Shown here: positions 47,776-58,155 of the stretch, piece by piece | Layout of the letters: every line of letters starts with the position of its first letter | Numbering within the stretch: position 1 is the first letter of the stretch | Origin: Mugil cephalus | Lineage: Eukaryota; Chordata; Actinopteri; Mugiliformes; Mugilidae | NCBI RefSeq assembly: GCF_022458985.1 | Contig: NC_061771.1 | Coordinates: 14,485,001 to 14,549,000, forward strand | Direction: 5' to 3' | Length of the DNA stretch: 64,000 nt | Position numbers and translations under genes: made by a program | The notes under the pieces: model-generated | Database searches by the model: none | Seen by the model: the letters and a program-made list of their open reading frames with translations, nothing else | Told to the model about the DNA's origin: nothing

Positions 47776-48160
47776 AGACATGATGTCAGGGCACCTCCGT
47801 CAATGTTTGTACTCTGTTTTATGACAAATAGAAGTTTATTATGTTAAAATAAGATCCTGCAAAGGTCCCTGTGAGGGACCAAGTCAGTCGGCAATGAGGA
47901 CAACAGGCAGTAAGGAATGAAAAGGTGTGGACTGTTGTGCCACGGCTGTGGTCATCACAGTCCCTACAAAGACATGAGCTCTACATGAAACATGTACAGT
48001 TGATCACAGAAAGATCTTGGGCTCTGCTGTGTTTTATTTGGGTTATTATGAGATGTACAAAAAAAGTACAAAAAGGTGTCACTTTTATATATGATATAAA
48101 TATTAATTTGTTTACCTGTCAAAGATTTCATAGTGTATATATTTGAAAGACAAAAGGTCA
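47776..48160. repeat. Duplicated flank block X, copy 2
   Basis: Homologous to 42825-43130. There the block is followed directly by gene A. Here a Tc1 relic, a Harbinger-like element and an LTR-like fossil separate it from gene C, which starts at 50121. Confidence 0.65.
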
Positions 48161-48164
48161 AAGA

Positions 48165-48668
48165 CAGTTTTATTGTCTATTCTGAGCCTGTGTGAACTGT
48201 AGTCTGAGTTTCCTGTTCTTAGCTGACAGGAGTGGCAACCAGTGTGGTCTTCTGCTGCTGTAGCCCATCTTCTTCAAGGCTGGATGTGTTGTGTGTTCAG
48301 AGACGATATTCCGCATTCCTTGGTTGTAACAAGTCATTATTTGAGTTATTGTTGCCTTTCTATCATCTCCAACCAGTCTGCCCATTCTCCTCTGACCTCT
48401 CACATCAACAAGGCATTTTCATTTACACAACTGCAGCTCACTGAATATTTTCTCTTTTTCAGACCATTCTCTGTAAAACCTAGAGATGGGTGTGCGTGAT
48501 GATCCCAGTAGATCATCAGTTTCTGAAATACTCAGACCAGTCAGTCACTTAAATCCCCTTTCTTCCCCATTTTGATGCTCGGTTTGAACTTCAAGTTGTC
48601 TTGATCACCTCTACATGCCTAAATGCACTGAATTGCAGCCATGTGATTGGCTGATTATCTATTTCTGT
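48165..48668 (-). mobile_element. Tc1/mariner relic, family II (transposase N-terminal half)
   Basis: The minus strand reads RATITQIMTCYNQGMRNIVS-type sequence, then MGYSSRRPHWLPLLSAKNRK, the DNA-binding and linker region of a fish Tc1-like transposase. It continues upstream to the start region near GATTGGCTGATTAT. The catalytic half is missing and the frame is broken, so it is inactive. Confidence 0.87.
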
Positions 48669-48858
48669 GGCCTGAAGACACAGCCTCCTCTCTAATAGCA
48701 GCAGACTGAGGAAGCTAGAAGCGATGTGACAGATGTTGAGATCAGATGGGTTTTGCAGGTGAGACTGGTATGGTAAATGTCCTGCGGCTCTGGCTTTCCT
48801 CAGTTTGCAATTGTGGTAGAGGTGCTGTCTTTGCCCTTGATACGGTGCTGGTAGTCCA

Positions 48859-49259
48859 TGGGCCTGTTGCATAAAAGTAGGATTCAGATATCCGGGATAA
48901 GTGACTAAGCCTGGGCGCAACGAATCCAAACATCTCCGAAAACGTAGTGTACTCTGATTACGAAACGGCTGAAACTACAAATGAAATTAAGTGCATACAT
49001 TACATGTATGCAATTATGCAAGTGTTTGCATGTGTGTGTGTGTGTTTGTATGTATGCTGATTGATCATGCTTCCTCTGTATCTACATACATACAATGTGT
49101 GTGTGTCTGTGTGTGTAGATTAAATAAGACTGGGCCAAAACGAATTTGGCAGCAAGTCAAAATCAAATATAAGAACATCCTGCAGAATGGTAAATACCCC
49201 AACATATACTATTCACAAGAATCCAGAAGGTGTATGCTGATATTGTCTGTACTTATAGC

Positions 49260-49296
<37 letters not shown>

Positions 49297-49736
49297 TTAA
49301 TTAATAAAGAAACACATCATGTTACTCTTTGATGTGTATTTATATTTCTATGGAATGTGTATTATATATATAGTCCATGGGAAAATAAACTATCTACTGA
49401 CTGCAAAATCATCTACAATGATTGCAATTAACGATCACAAATGTTTAAATAATGACAGTGGCTCTAGTTGAATGTGTAGTGGTCAGTGGAATAAATATTG
49501 TTTCCATTTGTGTGACTGCTGACTGAGATAAGGGATGAGATTAAATACATCCTGGAACTTGGCCTGGTCTGGAGCAGGCTAGCTCCACAGGATAAATCTC
49601 CATGGTAACTTATGTCAAAATACATCCCACTTTCCCCTATCCTTGCTTTCATGCAGCTGGATCATGGATAAATTAATCCAGGATAACCAACATATCCCGG
49701 CTTAATCCCTTATCCTGGTTTTATGCAACGGGCCCC
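48859..49736. mobile_element. PIF/Harbinger-like element with a Myb-like ORF scrap
   Basis: Inverted ends: left GGGCCTGTTGCATAAAAGTA and right TTTTATGCAACGGGCCC. The inside at 49119-49191 (plus) reads KTGPKRIWQQVKIKYKNILQ, typical of the Myb/SANT-like protein that accompanies Harbinger transposons. No transposase is present. A 30-bp poly-A run sits at 49263-49292. Confidence 0.72.
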
Positions 49737-49877
49737 AGGAGAGGTCCTCTGTGATGCCTTCTCCACATTCATTGCAATGCACAGCGATGATCTTGCCTGA
49801 TTGCTGATTGCTTCCACCTGTTTCCCATTTCCCGTGTGCGTGTACCACTGACTTACCCTTTTAACGCACACAGTTTG

Positions 49878-50121
49878 TCACAGCATAGCACCTTGAAATC
49901 TTGCCTGTTTGTTTTCTTTGTCTCAAGAGATTTTTTTTCCCTCCGTTGGAGTGGTTTTTCATTGTTGAACTTTTTCACTGAGTACTTTTGTTTGTCCTTT
50001 TGCCTTGTTGGTTTTCCTGCATCAGGAGTGTTTTTTTTTTGTTGTTGTTTGTTGTTTGTTTGCTTTTTCATTAAAGTTGGCTTCAGCCGTATCTCATTCT
50101 GTTTTGTGTCTCGTCCTGACA
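49878..50121 (+). mobile_element. LTR-like fossil at the duplication boundary
   Basis: It starts TGTCACAG and ends CTGACA, with ATTAAAG and CTCATTCTGTTTTGTGTCTC near the end, like an LTR of the Ty3/gypsy kind. It ends exactly where homology between the two duplicated gene copies begins. Partial and uncertain; old. Confidence 0.35.
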
Positions 50122-50332
50122 GCTCATAAATGTAGTTATATAACAACAAATAAGTCTTCTTCATTTCTAATGTACAGTAGGTCTCATTCGTACATTATGT
50201 TTCTCATATATTAGTTTTAAGAAAGACAAACATATTTTCCATTTGAAGCTTTTATTTAGAACATCGTGCAGAGAACAATGAGATTTTCATCAACATGTTT
50301 ACATGTTTAAAGAATTGTGTTCTCAGAGTCAT

Positions 50333-50794
50333 TCAGCACTTTTTCATGCCATTGAGGCATTCAGGAGTAGTAGTAGGAGTGGTGGCAGCGTTGTTAGTAG
50401 TTTGGCGCTGAAGGAGGAGAATAAGCAACTGGAGCAGCTGATCCTGAAGATTAACACTGAAGGCGTTGGTAATCTGCAAGAGAATCCAAAATGTTTAGCG
50501 TACACAGCGTAGAGACAGATTCTCCAGCTATGTGACAGTAAAAGGGAGCCAGGTGCATCGGACGCTGAAATCTGGAAGACAAACAACGCACTCACCTCAT
50601 TGGAATCAGAACCAGAGTCAGAGCGTGCAACTCGTTTGGCCCCCTGCTCAAGCTGTGAGAAAACAGAGGCTGTAAATGTGGCGTTCAGATCCTACAGTAC
50701 AAGATACATTTAAGATTCACATTTCTGTTAAACTCACAGGACTGGCCAGAGTGAGGCTCAAGAGGCATCCCAGCACAAAAGCTACCTTCAGCAT
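50333..50794 (-). CDS. Small Thr-rich secreted peptide (gene C)
   Basis: Three phase-0 exons: 50738-50794, 50596-50652 and 50333-50473, giving 84 aa. The signal exon is identical to that of gene B (MLKVAFVLGCLLSLTLASP). Exon 2 differs by Cys to Arg (KRVARSDSGSDSNE). Exon 3 shares ITNAFSVNLQDQLLQLL, but the tail is changed to TTNNAATTPTTTPE and extends to CLNGMKKC. So the C-terminus gains two cysteines and two lysines that gene B lacks, while B's lone exon-2 cysteine is lost. It is a recent duplicate of gene B whose ends have diverged faster than the core. Confidence 0.8.
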
Positions 50795-50995
50795 GGTTTC
50801 AGTGATCACACTAGTCAAACAAACAACAATAATTTAGATGAATAGGAGTCTAAAATATATATATGTACAACGCACAATGACACAAGTAGACACGACAAAA
50901 TCATTTTCATAGTTACCGTCAAGTCTTCACAAATTCAGCCGACTGTCAGATAGTCAAGAGGATTGTGGGAATGTTGCTCAGGAGGTTGAGCTTTT

Positions 50996-51098
50996 CTTAT
51001 ATACAGTTACAGGAGAGGAATTGCTCTCATTTGCATATTGCACCTTGTTGGGTAATTGCACTTATTGGGAAATGTGCCACATTTCAAGGGTGAGGAAA
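50996..51098 (-). promoter_or_regulatory. Promoter of gene C: TATA box and conserved block
   Basis: TATATAAG on the minus strand at 50996-51003. The conserved block at 51039-51098 is slightly shorter than that of gene B (ATCCACA missing). Confidence 0.65.
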
Positions 51099-52140
51099 CA
51101 GGCACAAAGACACACCTGAACGATTTATCTAATAGATAATGTGTGGAATTATTTAGGTATTATTAGCTCAGTTCTAACTGTTTTTAATATTTTCTTCTAT
51201 TTATATTTCATATTTATATTTTTATATTTTCCTAAATGGATAAATGCATTTGTTTATAATAACTTGCTTAAATTGTCCATCTGGGGAACGTTTTAAAGAA
51301 GTCTGCTGTTTGCTGCTGAAGATGTATGGAATTTCTCTTTGTCCAGGATGTGTGCAATGTGAAGAAATTGTGTCTTTAGATGGATAATCCTCGAAGTTTA
51401 TTACCTACTGCCTGTGTCAAACTGGGAGATAATCTCATTGCTATTAGGTAAGTCAGTGGTACGTGACTCACGTACACAGCTTAATGCTGTTTGTGTATGA
51501 TTCCTGAAAACAATTACCTGAGCTTTTGAAATATACCGCTAATCGCTCTGGATGTGCCTGCTTGGTTCAGTGTATTTTATTGAAACATGTGTCTATGTAC
51601 ATCTTATTCATGGAGCTGTGGATGAATAAAATAATTATTGTTGTATAAACAGTCTAGCTGTCAGCAACTGTCACCTCTGCCCTCATACCTACAGAGCAGC
51701 CACTGCTGCTGGTCAGTGCCCACCACTTTTAGGCAATTTCAGAGGTCCCAGTTTTCCCAGGTCTTTCTCATAGACACTCGTATGACAGTTTTCCCCAAAT
51801 ATTTTAACACCTTTCCAGAAACTGTGGCCTTAACCTGTCAAATTTCTAAAAACAGCCCAAAAAGAGTGCAATCTCAACAACCATGTTCTTTCTTCTCCAA
51901 AATAGATTGCTTCCCCCACAGCAAAGCACACCACTGTCACCTGCTTCCTTCTTACAGAGAATCAAATAGACCCTGATGTGATCTATTTAAACACTGTAAA
52001 CACATTGTAAGTGTTCACGTATGTTGTGGCTTCACGAGGCCATGTTACATATTTGAATATATACAAGGGAGACCAAACACACGAAAAAGTGCTCAACTGA
52101 CTGATTTACCATCGGTGCAAATAGTGATTCAGAACGATAT

Positions 52141-53510
52141 TTTAGTGAAACCAAAAAAAAAAGTATTTTCAAACGGCACTGCAACCTAAAAGTGTTTCAT
52201 GTACGCTTGTACTTGTTTTACTGTTGTACTCTGCTTCAGCCTCTGCACTTTCCACGGAGAGGGAGCTAATTAGGAACACACCTGATTTCACTCAGGCTCA
52301 GGAAAGTTACATTTTTTTTTTCATCATCATTTTTCTTTGAAAGACAGAAAAGCAAGGTTCCAATGTACACTCTCATGCCACTCAGTCACCGGAAGCTGAA
52401 GTCTCCGTTGTTACGGCCACTGAGTGGCAGAAAGTGACAGGTCAGCATGGAGCAGCATTAGTTTGAATCATAGGCTTTAATAGCGTCTACAGATAACTTT
52501 GACTGCCAAAAGAAAAGAGAAGTAGCATAACTAAGAAACAACTGGAATCCAGACACTGAAACCTGGTGTTGTGGTTCACATTTAGTGTCAGGTAATATTA
52601 ATTTGTGCTGTATTTTTTTGATGGAGTCAGACCTAAAGTTCTCGAGGGCTGTCAGATGAGTTTGTCGACGTTGTTGTTTTGGTGTAGTTACGGCTGACAA
52701 TAACTATTTCAGTTCCAGCAACAAATAACAATAAAACAATGAACTGAATATTTGTGATCACTCCTCTTCATCCTTTTAACGCTACAATATTGTATGGCTA
52801 ATGTTACTTCTCAGTAAAGCTCTTAGCATCTTTTATTGAGCTACATTTATCATAACTGAAATGACCTAAAACTAACTTAAACTAACTGACACGGAAGATA
52901 ATCCACTTTTCCAAATCCATATTAATTCGTATGAATTATTGTCGAGTCCAATTGTCCTTGATACACTTTGTTCTCAAAGAAACACTGGTTTCGATGGGTT
53001 GAGTGGAGGGCCCTCTGTGGATCATCCCACAGATTCTTGATCAATTTGGGATCTAGTGAGTTTTGAGGCCAGGTCAACCACTTGTTGTTTTTTATGTCTT
53101 TTTTTAATCGTTCCTAAACCGTTTATGGTGGTACTATGAAGACATGCACCATGAATCATCTCGAGCTAACACCACTCCATTGTTTCCCAACAGTAATGAG
53201 ATTAGCCCTTTGTTTTAGACAGATAATGGACAACAAGTTTTAAGGATTATCTCCCCACAAACCCATCATTTCACCATGTTTCACGTCTCTGGGACAAAAA
53301 CAAAATCAACACAGCGCTGACAGCTGATTGGATGACTGCGGGGGTGAAGTGTTTCTTCACATGGACAAACAGTAAACTCACAACAAATTCAACATTTGAC
53401 CTTAGTTGTCATCATCGCTCTGGTCTTTTGAAGGTAACACTTTTATCAGTATATTTCCCAGTTAACTCGTGCACTGGTATGTTAATTTAGTTTTTGTGTT
53501 TTCTGTTACA
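52141..53510. other. Spacer between genes C and E
   Basis: Contains the Tc1 fragment at 52975-53180 and the promoter region of gene E, which I could not define. No other gene is seen. Confidence 0.45.
52975..53180 (-). mobile_element. Tc1/mariner family I transposase fragment
   Basis: The text CACAGATTCTTGATCAATTT, GGGATCTAGTGAGTTTTGAG and GCCAGGTCAACCACTTG matches the antisense of the transposase region around the last catalytic acidic residue. Highly diverged. Confidence 0.55.
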
Positions 53511-53543
53511 GGAACAGATTATTTAATTGTGATTATTTTAACA

Positions 53544-54005
53544 ATGATCATGAAACTGCTACTCCTTGTCATCGTGTGCTTTGTCACCCTGAGTTGTGCC
53601 TTTCCTGTAAGTATTCATATGCCTGCCAGTGTCCTCTCTGTAAGTTTCTCTATGAACCAAATGAAAGAAAAAAGACAGACAAAAAAAATGCACTGTGGGT
53701 TTTTGAATAGTTTGTGGTACAGTTGTTGATAAGAAATCTTCCCTCTTAAAGGTCTCTGAGGAGAATGACAGGGTCAAACGCTCTGGGAGTTATGAGGTCA
53801 GTATCTACACAACAGATACACCTACACACATAATGGTTCTAAAACTCTTCTGTCATATTACTAAAATGTTATATGATAAATATTTTCTTCTGCAAATCTT
53901 TTCCAGAACCAACGCTTCAGCTTTCAATCCAACCAGTCTCTGTTACTGTTGGTGCAGTATCTGTTGGCGCGTGTTGCAGGCGTTAATCTACCATTAATAG
54001 GATAG
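53544..54005 (+). CDS. Small secreted peptide, opposite strand (gene E)
   Basis: Three phase-0 exons on the plus strand: 53544-53606 (or from ATG at 53550), 53752-53796 and 53907-54005. The signal is MKLLLLVIVCFVTLSCAFP, which from 53550 gives 19 codons, as in genes A-D, so I prefer that start (66 aa; 68 aa from 53544). Exon 2 is VSEENDRVKRSGSYE, with Lys-Arg and an S-x-E serine. Exon 3 is NQRFSFQSNQ, the helix SLLLLVQYLLARVAGVNLPL, then IG. It lacks the Thr/Ala tail. A polyadenylation signal AATAAA lies near 54096. The same plan in reverse orientation suggests an inverted ancient duplicate. The hydrophobic, weakly basic end resembles membrane-active peptides (inference). Confidence 0.75.
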
Positions 54006-54095
54006 AGAGACAACCAAAGATGAATTTATGCTTGATGTTTGCAGCATTCAATTCATGTTCAGTTCATCTTAAACCTTTGTGAAACTGAAAAGACT

Positions 54096-54101
54096 TAATA
54101 A
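54096..54101 (+). terminator. Polyadenylation signal of gene E
   Basis: CTTAATAAACC about 90 bp after the stop of gene E on the same strand. Confidence 0.6.
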
Positions 54102-54997
54102 ACCATGAAACACAGACATGCTCCTTCTTTGTTATTTTTTCTTCTTCAGAAGCATTTGATGCTGCTGTGCTTGTTGAATCCTCTGACATACAGAAATACC
54201 AAACTGTAGCACGTAGTACATATACAGCTTTGCCACTTTTGCCATTTTGCTAAATAATTTTCACTGCCATATTTAATTGTCAGGGCAGTTCCTTTACTAT
54301 TGAATAAAATAAGCTGACATCTCATTATGAACACACATAATGTACATTTCCTTTTAGTGGCAGTTAATACAAAAAAAGACTGTCCGCACAAATGAAAATG
54401 TGACCTCCAAAGACAAGGGTAATGGGAATTAAAACCCTGGAGTCCCATAACTCACTATTTAAATTAAAGGTCTCACTAGTTCATTGGGTACACAGGTGAA
54501 AATGAATACATTTTGATACAACAAACCCGAACTAAGTCATTTCCTGGCTGTTACAATAGTAACACTGCACGTTTATGCCAGTACTGTATATACAATCAAT
54601 GGTTTATGATCCTAAAGTTATAAAGGTGATAATTCAACAGGATGACTATTTTTGAGGATGTGGTTTGTGGTGCTGATTTAATTAAGATTTAGTGTCGCAT
54701 ATTTTAGTCCACAAAACAAGAGCTCAAACCTCCACAATGAAAACACTGTTGAATCACAGTTGAATTCAATAATCTTGGTGAAGCCAAGATTTAATGCAGG
54801 ACTATTACACTAGAATGCATTAGTTTTCACGAGTATACCTAACAGAGGGTATGCATTGACGTCACTGCTGCCCGGGGTCATGCCCCCCTGAGTGGCAAAG
54901 ACATGATAAAATGTAGTATTAAATACAGCGAGACCAGGAGAATGTGGACTATCAGATCAAATTAACTGATGAAATTTGTGTTCAGAGATTTGTGTTT

Positions 54998-55208
54998 CAG
55001 TGTTTCTCAATTCTGGTCCTCGGGACCCACTGTCCTCCATGTTTTCAATGTTAACCTCCCCCAACACACCTGATTCAGATGAATGGCTCTTTATCAGGTC
55101 CCTGCAGAACTTGATGATGAGCTGATCATTTGAATCAGGTGTGGAGGGAGGAGGGAAACAGTGAAAACATGCAGGCAGTGGGTCCTGAGGTGGAATTGAG
55201 AAACACTG
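54998..55208. mobile_element. Palindromic hAT-type MITE
   Basis: Perfect 16-bp inverted ends, CAGTGTTTCTCAATTC and GAATTGAGAAACACTG. The inside is also partly palindromic (CACACCTGATTCA / TGAATCAGGTGTG). It matches a well-known fish MITE type. The 8-bp flanks no longer match clearly. Confidence 0.82.
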
Positions 55209-55224
55209 CTGTAGTGAGACCACA

Positions 55225-55430
55225 TAGAGTTGTACTTCCATATGAGCTGGGTTCTGCTCAAGGTTTCTTCCTGTTAAAAGGGAGTTTTTCCTGCCACCGT
55301 TGCCTTCAGACTTGCTCTGGAGGTTCTAGGCCAGTTTGTATAAAATGTCTTGAGACAATTTGTATTGTTATTGGCGCTACATAAAAAGAGTTGAAACAAA
55401 TTGAATTGATTTATTTAAGACTTCAGCCAT
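55225..55430 (+). repeat. Teleost interspersed repeat tail
   Basis: The text CAAGGTTTCTTCCTGTTAAA, GGGAGTTTTTCCTGCCACCG, GTCTTGAGACAATTTGTATT and ATTGGCGCTACATAAA, ending in AATTGAATTGA, is a very common fish retroposon tail. The family name was not assigned. Confidence 0.6.
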
Positions 55431-56375
55431 TTAAAAACTAAATTCCACACTGATAACCTCAGAGACTTTCAGGCATCATCAAACACTCAAACACTTCACA
55501 ACCTGATGTTAAATGTGTAATGAAGTGGATTAAGTGCTGAAAGCAAAACCTCGGTCCCACCACGGGAAATAAAGGACCTGTGACTCACGGACGCATCCGA
55601 AGATAGTTCTTTATCGTAGGTTTGAGATCAGGATGAAATAACACACATAAAATCAAAATATGTGGTTTAACTACTGTTTTCATACAGTAAGCTACTGAGT
55701 TCATGCAAAATCAAAATGGGCTTCAGGATCAACTTCTTTTAGTCTTCTTTTGGAGAATATTTTTGTAAGTTACAGTTTTCGTTTTTTCTGTTAACGGTTC
55801 AAAATATGATGTGTGGGTGGCGGACAGTAATTTAGATTTAGACTTTGTGCTTTGTCCCTTTTCAAATAAAGAATTAAATTGAACTCAATTAAATTCAATT
55901 AAATTAAATTACTGTGTATTTTATTTTGTATTTATGATTAAAATGTATTTTAATGCTTTAATTTTTCTGACATAATTAACCAAACAAAACACAGGTGTTT
56001 TTCATCATGCATACATCCATATATTTTAATAAATTATTTAATACATAGCAAGAATTCTGTCTGTCTTAGACGAGGAATATGTGTGGAAAACCATGATAAA
56101 TAGCTGGGCCCAAGGACAGTCATTAACCACCACACCTTTCTAACAGATATCTGATGCTGGATTTTAAGAGGAAACATTCAAAGTCGACATGTTTTCAGTC
56201 GATTTGTTTATTTGACAGATACTACAGACTGCAGTGAGTTTCTATCCACGGGGTGAATTGAACAAATAATTATAACTTGATTTTAATATACAAAAAAAAA
56301 AAGAAAAGAAAAACAAAACATTTTGTGAGACGAAACATAGCTGGTGTCAAACATCGGTTCAGTACTGACGCCCGT

Positions 56376-56894
56376 TCACTTGTTGATTTTTGTTCCATTT
56401 GTGACAGCAGCAGTAGTAGAGGCCGGGGCAGCGGTTGTATAAGTTGTGGTGGGTGTCAAGAGGGAAGCAATTATTCTCCGAATTATTAGGGTCATGAGCT
56501 GCTCGTTGGAACCCTTCAGAGAAATCAGACATATTTTTTGTCAAAAATACAAAAAAAAAAGACAAAAAAAAAACAAAAAACAGAGGAAATTGGAATTTCA
56601 GAGAAACTTGCATAGACATCAGAAGGACAGAAAAATAATCTGATAATCACCTCATCTTAGTTGGAGTCAGAGACAGAGCCAGAGTATGAGCGAGGAAGTC
56701 GTTTGTGCTCCTTCTCCAGCTGAACAAAGAAAAGAAAAACAAGACATTATCTGACATCATACTTAATCCCGATAATGATCTCCACATATACAGTATGTGT
56801 GATCACTGATAACGATACTGAGAATGATACACTTAACAGGATGAGCCAGAGAGATGATTGAGAGGCAGCCAAGCAAAAATACCACCTTCATCAT
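56376..56894 (-). CDS. Small Thr-rich secreted peptide, exon 2 with in-frame stop (gene D)
   Basis: Exons 56838-56894, 56651-56719 and 56376-56513. The signal is MMKVVFLLGCLSIISLAHP. Exon 2 is LEKEHKRLPRSYSGSVSDSN, then a TAA at 56657-56659 where the paralogues have the glutamate of SDSNE, then Asp-Glu and a normal donor. Exon 3 has GSNEQLMTLIIRRIIASLLT, a basic amphipathic helix, a Thr/Ala stretch with an NGT glycosylation sequon, and ends KINK. Three readings are possible: a 39-aa product, an exon-2-skipped product of 64 aa (phase 0 is kept), or a decaying gene. The intact helix exon argues for skipping or recent decay. The donor of exon 1 is GTTAAG. Confidence 0.65.
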
Positions 56895-57055
56895 GGTTCA
56901 AGTGATCAGACCTGTTGAAACAAAACTAATTATGAAAACCTGATCAAATCAACAATGAAAACCAATAACTTCAAACATCCTCTCTCAGAAATAACAGAAA
57001 CAGAAGATTTGTATTGTTACAGATTATCTCACAGATGGAACAGGACGTTGTTGCT

Positions 57056-57115
57056 CTTATATATATCATTACAGGAGCAACATAATTGCAAAATTGCTAA
57101 GAAATCTTCCCCTAC
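57056..57115 (-). promoter_or_regulatory. Promoter of gene D: TATA box and conserved block
   Basis: The minus strand has TATATAAG at 57056-57063. The block at 57085-57115 keeps ATTGCAAAATTGCTAAGAAA and TCTTCC, a diverged form of the block in genes A-C. Confidence 0.5.
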
Positions 57116-58155
57116 CACCACCACTACTACTAATTAACTAATTATTAGAAACAGTAGCTGCACCTGGGCAACATGAGATTGATGTCTCTCACTGGATTTG
57201 TTGTAAAAACTTATTCTGGCACAAACAAAATTAATTGTATTGCTATATCACACATGTTAATACAGTCTTATGCATATTACCAGTTTTGTTTGTGTGTTAT
57301 GTTGACGTCTGTATGTTTGTGTACAAGCTACTGGACACTCGAATGTCCCCCAGTGGACGAATAAAGTATTATTCTATTCTATTCTATTCTATTCTATTCT
57401 ATTCTATTCTATTCTATTCTATTCTATTCTATTTCATAAGTAAGTGTATTACTGCTAAGTAGGTATTGGTAAATGGGTCTAGCCTCCACTCTTTAGTATT
57501 TGGCAATTTGTAAACTGACACACAAGTTTTATGGATTTATGATTACACAGCAAATTAGTGGGTTAGGAGGGTAACGGGCAACACCCAGTGGAGCTTGCAT
57601 TTGTCTCTGCCTTCTCTTGTTTCAGAAATTAGCTGCTAATCTGTATTCAAAGGCACATGTACAGTAAGATCACATAATGATCAGAAACCATTTACAAGCT
57701 TTATTTTGTTACTTCCTATGTGTCATTATGTGTTGTTGCTAGAAATAACGAAGTGGTCAACATCAAATACGAGCATATTAGCAAACGGTGTATTAAGTAA
57801 CAGTTGCGTTGCACACAGTTAAGCGTAACTAAGGTGTGTTGCCCTCAGAAATGTGGAGTGTCTCAATCTCAGATGTGATATAAGTATTGCCGCAAGACTG
57901 GTCACACACATAACTTGCACAGTGCGGGTGGAGTGAGATTGTTTTTGGACTCAACTTTAGAATCAGATTTGAACTTTTCCTTGCAGATTTTTCAGAAGTG
58001 TGTAAGTGTATCACAGCCATAGTCTGTCAGCAGCAGCTGCTCAGGTCTCACTTTTGAAGATAAAAATGTATCCTACATACATACATACATACATACATAA
58101 ATTTTGTGTTTTTAAAACAGCCATTCAAAATGTTGTCGGGCCTTTTTCTTTTCAG
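57116..58155. other. Spacer with microsatellites
   Basis: No gene is supported. It holds an (ATTCT)n tract and a short (CATA)n tract at 58074-58099. Confidence 0.5.
57369..57433. repeat. (ATTCT)n microsatellite
   Basis: About 12-13 uninterrupted 5-bp units. Confidence 0.97.

Larger units (their letters stand above)
50121..52140. repeat. Tandem segmental duplication, right copy
   Basis: Partner of 45548-47640 (see there). It starts AGCTCATAAATGTAG, and the near-identical core runs to about 51155. Confidence 0.85.
54102..56375. other. Spacer between genes E and D
   Basis: Apart from the two repeats listed at 54998-55208 and 55225-55430, no gene or element is recognised. Confidence 0.45.
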
